Assembly (NCBI GenBank): GCA_903835275.1
Contig: CAILMK010000224.1
Coordinates: 1 to 16,070 of the forward strand
Direction: 5' to 3'
From: an uncultured bacterium
Lineage (GTDB): Bacteria > Bacteroidota > Bacteroidia > CAILMK01
Length of the DNA: 16,070 nucleotides
Shown here one piece after another: positions 1 through 6,598 of the stretch (the stretch's first letter is position 1; each line of letters begins with the position of its first letter). Both the position numbers and the translations under genes were made by a program. A model generated the notes under the pieces. That model saw only the letters and a program-made list of their open reading frames with translations, searched no databases and had not been told where the DNA came from.

Positions 1-226
1 ATTTACCACTTCCACTACCGTTGAGTATACTCTTCAGGAAAGCAAGCCTGTCAAGGCGGAAATTTATGACATGCTTGGAAGACTGAAAGTACAACTCGCC
101 AATGAAATACAAGCTCCCGGAATTCACGATTTGAAACTTGAATCCACTGGGGCGCAAGGGGCACTCATAATGAAAATGCAGATCGGCGATGAAGTGATTT
201 ACAGATATATTATTGAAACAAAATAA
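1..226 (+). CDS. C-terminal end of a T9SS-secreted protein (5' truncated)
   Basis: The reading frame is open from base 2 to a TAA at 224-226 and gives 74 residues. They look like the C-terminal beta-sandwich of a T9SS type A sorting domain: a VEYTL strand, then AEIYDMLGRL (the usual 'v.iyd..G+.v' strand), then a closing strand ending in RYIIETK. In this family the domain directs a folded protein through the outer membrane via the type IX system and is then normally removed. The 'NPF' motif that usually opens the domain, and the functional part of the protein, lie upstream of the window, so the activity of the protein cannot be stated. The 'P.GvY' motif normally found before the last strands is replaced here by TGAQGAL. 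The frame and domain class are secure; the function is unknown. Confidence 0.8.
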   Translation, partial: FTTSTTVEYTLQESKPVKAEIYDMLGRLKVQLANEIQAPGIHDLKLESTGAQGALIMKMQIGDEVIYRYIIETK

Positions 227-241
227 AACGTTTAAAATAAA

Positions 242-276
242 AACAAGAAAGCCGCTCATTGGGTGGTTTTCTTGTT
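242..276 (+). terminator. Hairpin terminator after the T9SS cargo gene
   Basis: Arms at 242-255 and 263-276 pair over 14 bp with two G-T wobbles around a 7-base loop. The arms are A-rich on the left and T-rich on the right (ending TTTTCTTGTTT), which fits a Rho-independent terminator. It lies 15 bases after the TAA at 224-226 and ahead of the msrA promoter, so it separates the two transcription units. Confidence 0.7.
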
Positions 277-317
277 TAGGTAGTTACCTGTTTGAATTTT
301 TAAATCTACAAAATCCA

Positions 318-347
318 TTGCGGTACAGTTTTCGTAGGTTATATTTG
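318..347 (+). promoter_or_regulatory. Bacteroidota-type promoter of msrA
   Basis: TTG at 318-320 (-33 element) is followed after 19 bases by TATATTTG at 340-347 (-7 element), matching the Bacteroidota primary sigma pattern TTG-N19-TAnnTTTG. The predicted transcription start falls near 353-355, about 10 bases before the ATG at 364. That short leader makes either ATG at 364 or ATG at 373 usable. Confidence 0.55.
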
Positions 348-363
348 ACTAAGTAATTGAATT

Positions 364-1053
364 ATGACTTACATGACCAGAAAGGCTACTTATTTAACCA
401 TAATTTTTTCTTGCCTGACCCTCTTTATAGGAATGGCTTGTACCGGAGTTCCTGCCGAGAAGGCCACCCCTGAACCGGATAACAAGACGGCAGTTGATAC
501 ACCTGCGGATACGACAGGAATGCAACACGCTACCTTTGCATTTGGTTGCTTCTGGCATTCCGAGGAAATGATGCTGGAGCTTAAGGGAGTTGTAGATGCA
601 GTCCCGGGCTATGCGGGAGGAACTGAAAAGAATCCGACGTATAAACTGGTGAGCAGTAAAAGCACGAAATATGCCGAATCAGTGGATATCAGCTATGATC
701 CTAAAGTTATCACTTACAAGCAATTGTTAATGGTGTTTTTTGCAGAACATGACCCGACCACCCCCAATTATTCTGAACCGGATGAAGGCCCGGAATATAG
801 GTCCGTCGCTTTTTACCGGAATGAATCTCAAAAAAGCGAAATAGAAAGTTATATCTCAAAGCTTACCACACAGCATAAATACGAAAATCCGATCATTACT
901 GAAGTGGCACCTTTTACAGGATTCACGAAGGCTGAAGATTATCATATTCATTATTATCGCCACCATAAAAATGATGGCGGATATATCACCAGTGTTACCG
1001 GTGCTGAGATCAAGAAATTCAGGGAAGATTTCAAGGAATGGCTAAAGGAATAA
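364..1053 (+). CDS. msrA: Peptide-methionine (S)-S-oxide reductase, lipoprotein form
   Basis: MsrA reduces the S-epimer of methionine sulfoxide in proteins, repairing oxidative damage. The 229-residue product has a hydrophobic leader (residues 8-25) ending at Cys26 in a weak lipobox (GMAC), so it is probably an envelope lipoprotein. An Ala/Pro/Asp-rich linker follows to about residue 52. The catalytic domain begins with GCFW at 61-64 (nucleophile Cys62), then PGYAGG 81-86, KYAESVDISYDP 102-113, HDPTTP 129-134, GPEYRS 142-147 and AEDYHIHYY 190-198. No cysteine follows Cys62, so the resolving cysteines of E. coli-type MsrA are absent and this is a one-cysteine enzyme. Departures from the common motifs are GCFWH for GCFWG, EYRS for QYRS and YHIHYY for YHQ-Y. 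It has its own promoter, and the DUF3108 gene follows 46 bases later. M4 is an alternative start. The family call is secure. Confidence 0.92.
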   Translation: MTYMTRKATYLTIIFSCLTLFIGMACTGVPAEKATPEPDNKTAVDTPADTTGMQHATFAFGCFWHSEEMMLELKGVVDAVPGYAGGTEKNPTYKLVSSKSTKYAESVDISYDPKVITYKQLLMVFFAEHDPTTPNYSEPDEGPEYRSVAFYRNESQKSEIESYISKLTTQHKYENPIITEVAPFTGFTKAEDYHIHYYRHHKNDGGYITSVTGAEIKKFREDFKEWLKE

Positions 1054-1099
1054 TTTATCAGTTATAAGCTACTGTCTTGCAATTCCGTAATTTTGCATC

Positions 1100-1912
1100 A
1101 TGAGGTTATTTCTGTTAATAGTATTTTCTTTTATTCTTGACCAGGGGAAAGACAGTATACCCTCAAAAAAAACAAGCGCAGATGTAGCCGCAGTTAACCT
1201 GCCTGCTCCGCAATATGAAGCGTATATTCCGGGAGAGAAACTTGAGTACGGATTGAAATACACTTTGATCACGGGGGCTCATGCTATACTTGAAGTTAAA
1301 AAGGATCTGGTACAACTCAATAGCAGGGATCATTATCATATTTACATAGAGGCAAAGACAAATAAATTCTTTGATGATTTATATATGGTCCGCGATTATT
1401 ATGAATCCTTCGTAGATAAAAAGACTTTGCTGCCTGCCGTTTTTAACAGGGATATTTCTGAAAATCATTTCAAAAAAAAGGAAAGCTATATTTTTGACAG
1501 AATAAACAATACAGTCAAACAGGAAAACAGGCTGGATACTGTGCCTCCCGGTACGTTCGATATTATTTCAGCATTTTACTATATGCGCTCCGTTGATTTT
1601 GATAAACAGGTTCCCGGTACAAAATATAAATTTGACACGTATTTTGACAAGAGCCTGTTCCCTGTAGGAGCAGAGTATGTAGGCAAGTCTGTTATAAGTA
1701 CAGACCTAGGAAAGTTTAAAGTCCGCGTGTTTCGCCCCAAGCTTATCAAGGGAAGGATATTCTCAAATCAGACAGATATGACCTTGTATGTTTCCGATGA
1801 TAGCAACCAGGTACCTATAAGAATTGAATCAGCCGTTTATCTTGATAAGGTCAGGGCCGATCTTGAGAAATTCAGCAATCTGAAATACAGACTTAGCAGT
1901 AAGATAAATTAA
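1100..1912 (+). CDS. DUF3108 domain envelope protein
   Basis: The 270-residue protein has a short hydrophobic N-terminus (residues 2-13), probably a signal peptide or anchor, with no obvious cleavage site. The rest reads as the DUF3108 family: IPGEKLEYGLKY at 43-54 (opening strand motif), a beta-rich body, then DIISAFYYMRS at 154-164 and the C-terminal VRVFRPKLIKGRIF (208-221) and VPIRIE (238-243) strands. DUF3108 proteins are exported proteins of unknown biochemical function, so no activity is assigned. The gene lies 46 bases after msrA on the same strand. No terminator is visible between them, so co-transcription is likely. A TAATTTTG at 1088-1095 lies too close to the ATG to serve as its promoter. 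Family membership was judged by motif recognition, not by a profile search. Confidence 0.75.
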   Translation: MRLFLLIVFSFILDQGKDSIPSKKTSADVAAVNLPAPQYEAYIPGEKLEYGLKYTLITGAHAILEVKKDLVQLNSRDHYHIYIEAKTNKFFDDLYMVRDYYESFVDKKTLLPAVFNRDISENHFKKKESYIFDRINNTVKQENRLDTVPPGTFDIISAFYYMRSVDFDKQVPGTKYKFDTYFDKSLFPVGAEYVGKSVISTDLGKFKVRVFRPKLIKGRIFSNQTDMTLYVSDDSNQVPIRIESAVYLDKVRADLEKFSNLKYRLSSKIN

Positions 1913-1921
1913 CGGGGAATT

Positions 1922-1935
1922 CGGTTATCTAACCG
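1922..1935. terminator. Small hairpin between two convergent genes
   Basis: CGGTTA at 1922-1927 and TAACCG at 1930-1935 form a short inverted repeat in the 38-base gap between the DUF3108 gene and the converging beta-helix gene. With realistic folding it is a 5-bp stem with a 4-base loop. There is no clear T-tract on either strand, so a bidirectional terminator role is only suggested by position. Confidence 0.3.
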
Positions 1936-1950
1936 CTCATTATCGAGGCT

Positions 1951-4900
1951 TTATTGTAATATAATTATTTGTTTAGTTATAACTTTTTCATCTATCATCA
2001 TCCGGAGGAAGTAAACGCCGGCCGGCATATTTTCCCCTGAAATTAAAGACATTCCATGCTTTCCTGCTTCCTGCTTATTTCCCAACAACGTACTTACCAA
2101 CCTTCCGTCTGCAGAATAAATAGCTATTTTAACAAAAGCATCATATCCAATTTTATATTCAATATTGGTCCGATCCCTGAATGGATTAGGCGATATCGCT
2201 AAATTCATAAGAGCATTATCCCGTGAAGTATGTATTCCTGTAAAAGTTTGTTCTATTTTCAGTGAATCATTTCTTAGATAAACAGGAATAATATTTCCTT
2301 TTGCATTTATCTGCTTGTTATTGCCAAGGGTAGCTATGAAAATGTTTGATTTTCGAGGCAGACTATTCTTGACCTTAAAATAAAGAGTTGCAAGTTTCCC
2401 ATATCCTGTAGTATCCTTCTGATTAGTACGCACCACAGCAATATCAAGTTGTCCCGTCTGAGGCATCAGCCCAAGTGAAACAGGTTTGGTCTCAAGCCAG
2501 GAGGAGCTAAAATCCAAAAATGCTGTATCTAAAAGCATATCTGGATAATTAATGGAAAAAGCAAGTCCGTAAATATTTGACGCAGGTATTGAAGCGTCTC
2601 CATAAATTATATCAGCAGATATTAGATCTCCCGCCTGTGCGCTATCTCCTGAGAATTTAATACTCAGGTGCGGATCTGTTGGATTCCCTTGATTAATATT
2701 AAATTTCTTTAAATGCACATTGGAATAGTTTTTTACGATTGAATTGGTATCTGCATATGCAATGGTGCTGTCACCATCACAATCCGAATACTTAGAATTA
2801 ATGGGATTGCCGGAAGGATTCTTCCAGTCTGCGGCATGCTGTCCTATCCACGTAGTAGTAGCGCCAATACGTTCCGGACCGTTGAGCCCCATCAAGAGAC
2901 CAATATTCAGCGCATCATTTATGTCTACAACTTTATCATTATTGGCATCGCCCGGCCATACACACGCGGTATCAATGTTCGCTAGGCTGGTAAATGAATC
3001 ACTGCAAGTGCTTGCATTCGTTTCTATGACCTTCAATGCTCCTGCTGTGGAAGTTCCCCAGCTTACATTGACACTACTGCTTGTTGAACCTGAATTGATA
3101 ACTCCACCCGTAATATTCCACTTATATGTAGAGCCCGCGTTATTGGTGGTAGAGTATGTTACGGTACTTCTTGAACAAACTGTACCGATTGTTGCAAAAG
3201 AAGGAGAAGGAAGAGCATTAATGCTAATAATTACGCTATCAGATTTTGTGCAACCTGTAGCGGTAACGGAATCTGTTAAATAATAAATTGTTTTTATAGT
3301 AGGACTCACCCCAGGATTACTACTTATTGAGCTAAACCCGGCCGGATTACTGGTCCAATAATATTTATCGCCGACTACTGCAGTATTACCAATAGTGATA
3401 GATGAACCGAAGCATACTGACGAATCCGGTCCGGTCGCGGCTGCAGGTAATGGATTTACTGTAATAACAACGCTATCTGTTTTGCTGCACCCTGTAGAAG
3501 GAATTGTTTCTGTCAATCTGTAAACTGTAGTTGAGGATGGTGTAACTGTCGGTTTACTGCTGGTAGAAGTAAATCCGCCCGGATTACTTGTCCAACTATA
3601 AGTATTGCTGCCCACTGGACTCGCGCCAATGCTCGCAGAAGCCCCTATGCAAACAGATACAGCACTACCTGTGGCAGCAGCTGGAATTGGATTCGTGGAT
3701 ATTTGAACGGAGTCGCTATCTGCACAACCGGTAGAAGAGTTTTTTTCAGTCAGGTAATAAGTGGTGCTGGAAATTGGGCTTACAATTGGATTACTGCTTG
3801 TTGATGTAAATCCTATGGGATTAGAAGTCCAGCGATAAGTATGTCCTGCAGTGGCAGAGCCGCCAATACTGGTAGAAGTACCGCTACATATAGTTTGAGC
3901 GCTTCCCGTAGTTGGTACAGGCAATGGGTTTATAGTAATTTTTACACTATCGGATCTTGAGCATCCTGTGGAAGTCATGACTTCGGTCAATATATAGGTG
4001 GTTGTTACAGTTGGATTCACACTGGGATTACTGCTGGTAGATGTAAATCCAGTTGGATTACTTGTCCAGCTGTAAGTATTTCCACTCACAGAACTTGCTC
4101 CAACGCTTGTTGAAGATGAAGTACCTTTACAAAAAGACACAGGGCTTCCCACTGTGGCAGAGGGTCCTTTTTTAATTATAACGCTATCAATAAGTGTATC
4201 GTTGACGCTAAAACTATCTGTTGATCCATTAGGGGAGGAAGAATATACTTTAAATCCGTAGGATATAGTTGTGTTCGGATATGTAAATGTTCCGAAGTTT
4301 ACCTCCGTAGAAGTTCCCGGAGAGAGCGAGCCCGTCCATGAATAAGATGTTTGAGCAAGGTTGTTTACTTTCCAATTGATAGTAGCACTGGTAAGGGTGT
4401 TAGAACCGTTATTTGTTAATAAAGCGTAGACACTTTGCTTTGTTCCGGGGCAAACACCCTGTTTCAGGCTATCAATACTAAGGATGCCTGCATCATTAAC
4501 GAAAGGTGTAAACTCATCTGCTCCGATATCAGGTGTGGAAGTGCTGCGGGTTTGTCCATCTATATCATCGGTAACACCGGCGAAAGGCGTTGCAGCACCA
4601 TTTAGCAGTACATTGGCTACATGAAGATTCAGAGAATCTTTAAAGAAAGGATCAGCAGAAATGGAATTTCCCTCGAATGAAGAATAACTAGCATTTACTT
4701 TTGCCGGGGTAGTGTACTTGTTCAGATCCAAATAATAAGCAATGGCGCCTGCACTGACATATACATCATTATTATCTGAAGTACCAAGGTTGGTGGTTGG
4801 ATATATTCGGTAAGCACATGCATTTGAACCTCCATTATTTGCAAAAATGTTATTTTTAATATTACAATAATCGGGACTGATGAAATAACCACAATATGCT

Positions 4901-5937
4901 GAGGAGTTTGGCGTGCATGCGTAAATTGTGTTGTAATAGAAATTTACATATTTGCAGCCATTGGTATAAATTCCATAAGAAGATCCTGATAAACTTATAA
5001 AGTTATTAGCAACCAATTGATAAGAGGTGGAAGTACCGCTAAAAGAAAACAATTCAATTGGAGAGCCTCCTGAAGTGAAAATGATCCTGTTTTTTACAAT
5101 ACTTCCTGTACCAATGCAATCAACAATATAAATGCCAATTAGCGCGGAATGTGGATTTTGTATAGTATTTGAAGAAATAGTAATATTTGTATTATATTCA
5201 AAGAATATGCCGATATAACCAAAGCTATCAATAGTATTATTAAGAATTTGATAACCACTTTCATAATAAGTGCCGGCGCCATACAAATAAAATCCATAAC
5301 TACCATTCCGTATCAAATTCCCCTTGAATGTATTATTTGTATCTTCTTGATAATATGAATGGATAATGGATAAATATTCACTCTTCAAATTTGTCGTGAT
5401 TCCAGATATTTTGCATCCTGTGAAAGTGTTATTGCAACATTGATTATCAAAGTCTACAACAATTCCATCAGTTCCTACTCCGGTACGTTGGATGGTAATT
5501 TGCTTAAAAATGATCCAGCTGGCACCGTATAATTGTACAGTATAATTGTTATAGCCTGATGAATCTGCAGGATAGGTCAATATTACTTTTGAGCTATCTC
5601 CTGATTTGGATTGGAAAGTTACCGTATTGCTTGACGAAGTTCCGTTGATTCTATCAATCATGAATGGTCCGGTATATGTGTTGTCAGCAATCTTAAATAC
5701 TACAGCACCCGAAACTCCGGATCCATTTGCAGTACCTCCATCTGATCTCTTACCGGACACCATATCTGAAATAGCAGATTTTATATTTTTATAATTTTTA
5801 GAAGATGCCGCTACACCAGGGTCAATGGAGTATGTCCCGTTTAGCTGGGCAAACGAGCATTGGCTCATTATCATGAAAATGCATGAAAATGCGAAAAAAA
5901 TGAATTGTTTTTCCGTGGGATTTAGGGAAGTTCGCAT
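1951..5937 (-). CDS. T9SS-secreted beta-helix protein with Ig-like repeats, dockerin-like and cohesin-like domains
   Basis: This 1328-residue protein has a signal peptide (residues 1 to about 30, ending SFAQ). A right-handed parallel beta-helix follows at about 75-440, with repeated NN-I and NTI turns (for example NNTFTGCKI and NNTIDSF). It closes with DIDGQ and DIGADEF (458-476), a motif often seen at the end of such helices. A CARDB-like Ig domain covers about 480-588. Four Ig-like repeats cover 592-910, with WTSNP at 624, 703, 782 and 861, and a divergent fifth reaches 990. A split dockerin-like module has calcium loops at 997-1008 (D, N, D, D) and 1052-1063 (D, D, D, D). A cohesin-like beta domain covers about 1088-1229. 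A T9SS type A sorting domain, with SPNPF at 1249-1253, ends the protein. It is probably a surface or secreted adhesin or a carbohydrate-associated protein; no catalytic residues are recognisable and the substrate is unknown. It is transcribed alone, convergent with the DUF3108 gene. Confidence 0.88.
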   Translation of the reverse strand: MRTSLNPTEKQFIFFAFSCIFMIMSQCSFAQLNGTYSIDPGVAASSKNYKNIKSAISDMVSGKRSDGGTANGSGVSGAVVFKIADNTYTGPFMIDRINGTSSSNTVTFQSKSGDSSKVILTYPADSSGYNNYTVQLYGASWIIFKQITIQRTGVGTDGIVVDFDNQCCNNTFTGCKISGITTNLKSEYLSIIHSYYQEDTNNTFKGNLIRNGSYGFYLYGAGTYYESGYQILNNTIDSFGYIGIFFEYNTNITISSNTIQNPHSALIGIYIVDCIGTGSIVKNRIIFTSGGSPIELFSFSGTSTSYQLVANNFISLSGSSYGIYTNGCKYVNFYYNTIYACTPNSSAYCGYFISPDYCNIKNNIFANNGGSNACAYRIYPTTNLGTSDNNDVYVSAGAIAYYLDLNKYTTPAKVNASYSSFEGNSISADPFFKDSLNLHVANVLLNGAATPFAGVTDDIDGQTRSTSTPDIGADEFTPFVNDAGILSIDSLKQGVCPGTKQSVYALLTNNGSNTLTSATINWKVNNLAQTSYSWTGSLSPGTSTEVNFGTFTYPNTTISYGFKVYSSSPNGSTDSFSVNDTLIDSVIIKKGPSATVGSPVSFCKGTSSSTSVGASSVSGNTYSWTSNPTGFTSTSSNPSVNPTVTTTYILTEVMTSTGCSRSDSVKITINPLPVPTTGSAQTICSGTSTSIGGSATAGHTYRWTSNPIGFTSTSSNPIVSPISSTTYYLTEKNSSTGCADSDSVQISTNPIPAAATGSAVSVCIGASASIGASPVGSNTYSWTSNPGGFTSTSSKPTVTPSSTTVYRLTETIPSTGCSKTDSVVITVNPLPAAATGPDSSVCFGSSITIGNTAVVGDKYYWTSNPAGFSSISSNPGVSPTIKTIYYLTDSVTATGCTKSDSVIISINALPSPSFATIGTVCSRSTVTYSTTNNAGSTYKWNITGGVINSGSTSSSVNVSWGTSTAGALKVIETNASTCSDSFTSLANIDTACVWPGDANNDKVVDINDALNIGLLMGLNGPERIGATTTWIGQHAADWKNPSGNPINSKYSDCDGDSTIAYADTNSIVKNYSNVHLKKFNINQGNPTDPHLSIKFSGDSAQAGDLISADIIYGDASIPASNIYGLAFSINYPDMLLDTAFLDFSSSWLETKPVSLGLMPQTGQLDIAVVRTNQKDTTGYGKLATLYFKVKNSLPRKSNIFIATLGNNKQINAKGNIIPVYLRNDSLKIEQTFTGIHTSRDNALMNLAISPNPFRDRTNIEYKIGYDAFVKIAIYSADGRLVSTLLGNKQEAGKHGMSLISGENMPAGVYFLRMMIDEKVITKQIIILQ
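3208..4164 (-). repeat. Four tandem 237-bp repeats encoding Ig-like domains
   Basis: The segment codes for residues 592-910 of the beta-helix protein. The Trp of the WTSNP motif recurs at exactly 79-residue (237-bp) steps. Each unit has a Cys near its start (603, 684, 763, 842) and one near its end in a TGC motif (659, 738, 817, 896), probably forming one disulfide per domain. Parts are close to identical in DNA: GGATTACTTGTCCA, for instance, occurs in two of the four copies, with variants in the others. This points to recent internal duplication. Confidence 0.85.
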
Positions 5938-6006
5938 AAAATGATTTTATTAAATTGTCTTAAAAAAACAAGAAGTACGCCAAGCTTAAAGGAAGCTTTT
6001 TATTTG

Positions 6007-6014
6007 CAAAGATA
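6007..6014 (-). promoter_or_regulatory. Candidate -7 element for the beta-helix gene
   Basis: On the - strand this reads TATCTTTG, a perfect TAnnTTTG element and the same octamer as in the purL promoter. It would give a leader of roughly 60-65 bases before the ATG at 5937. No TTG is found at 17-23 bases upstream, so the -33 element is weak or absent. Confidence 0.4.
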
Positions 6015-6027
6015 AATATATTTAAAA

Positions 6028-6069
6028 TATCTTTATCATTGGAATCATTAGAAATGATATTTAAAGATA
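6028..6069. repeat. Imperfect AT-rich inverted repeat upstream of the beta-helix gene
   Basis: TATCTTTATCATT at 6028-6040 pairs with 6053-6069 (AATGA, four unpaired bases, TAAAGATA) around a 12-base spacer. It lies just upstream of the candidate -7 element of the beta-helix gene, so it could be an operator. It could also be a chance product of AT-rich sequence. Apart from the promoter candidate and the crcB terminator, nothing else is recognisable in the 5938-6183 gap. Confidence 0.35.
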
Positions 6070-6131
6070 AAGCCATTGATAGTCAAATGGTATTTGTATA
6101 AAGGTTTGGATGGAAATAATGTATGAAGCTA

Positions 6132-6168
6132 AACTTCACAAAGAAAATTCTTGTTTCTTTGTGAAGTT
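6132..6168 (-). terminator. Terminator of the purL-crcB operon
   Basis: Arms at 6132-6146 and 6154-6168 form a perfect 15-bp stem with a 7-base loop, starting 16 bases after the crcB stop codon. On the - strand the stem is followed by only a short T run, so termination may be less efficient than with a classic U-tract. No other role is suggested by its position. Confidence 0.7.
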
Positions 6169-6183
6169 ATTTCATAATATCAA

Positions 6184-6576
6184 TCACAACATTTTCATCG
6201 CCATTATCCCACTCCATGTAGCGCCAAGCCCCAATATTATACTGGAGCTTATATAAGAAAAAGCATTCAGCATATTTCCATCGCGCATCATTCGGATCAT
6301 TTCTATGGAGAAGGCGGAAAACGTAGTGAAGCCCCCGCAAATCCCTGTGAAAAGAAAAACCCTCCATTCAAAAGTCATGGAATTTTTCAGGGTATATCCG
6401 TACAATATTCCGATGATGAAACAACCAAGGATATTTACGCCTAAAGTTCCAAAGGGAAATCCTCCATCGAGGGTATTGAACAGCTTGCTTTGTATGGCAC
6501 CTGAAAGGAGATAGCGGCAGATGCTGCCTATGAAGCCACCTGCACCTATGATGCCAAGTATTTCAAGTTGTTTCAT
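6184..6576 (-). CDS. crcB: Fluoride ion exporter CrcB/Fluc
   Basis: CrcB (Fluc) proteins are small dimeric fluoride channels of the inner membrane that let cytoplasmic fluoride leak out and so protect enzymes such as enolase. The 130-residue product has the usual length and four predicted membrane segments. Family motifs are GAGGFIGSICRY at 11-22, PFGTLGVNILGC at 41-52 (conserved Asn48) and GICGGFTTFSAFSIE at 78-92, which carries the Thr/Phe/Ser residues lining the fluoride path. The ATG lies 22 bases after the purL stop codon on the same strand, so it is probably the second gene of a purL-crcB transcript. The gap is too small for the fluoride riboswitch that often precedes crcB. Identification is firm; the operon partner is unusual. 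Confidence 0.94.
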   Translation of the reverse strand: MKQLEILGIIGAGGFIGSICRYLLSGAIQSKLFNTLDGGFPFGTLGVNILGCFIIGILYGYTLKNSMTFEWRVFLFTGICGGFTTFSAFSIEMIRMMRDGNMLNAFSYISSSIILGLGATWSGIMAMKML

Positions 6577-6598
6577 ATTTATTATATGATAAGTGTAC

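Noticed and set aside
1088..1095. TAATTTTG resembling a -7 promoter element just before the DUF3108 gene
   Set aside because: It ends 5 bases before the ATG, so transcription would begin at or inside the start codon, and no TTG lies at the right distance upstream.
2744..3283. A 179-codon open frame on the + strand inside the beta-helix gene
   Set aside because: It runs antisense to well-supported Ig-like repeats, has no recognisable domain or promoter, and its length is explained by the low-complexity Ser/Thr-rich coding of the opposite strand.
3208..4164. Regular 237-bp repetition considered as a CRISPR-like or mobile repeat
   Set aside because: The units keep an open frame and encode Ig-like domains with conserved Trp and Cys residues, so it is a protein domain repeat.
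6167..6367. Second open frame overlapping crcB on the same strand
   Set aside because: It is an out-of-frame shadow of crcB with no membrane or family pattern of its own.
6577..6598. Fluoride riboswitch upstream of crcB
   Set aside because: The purL-crcB gap is only 22 bases, too short for the aptamer.
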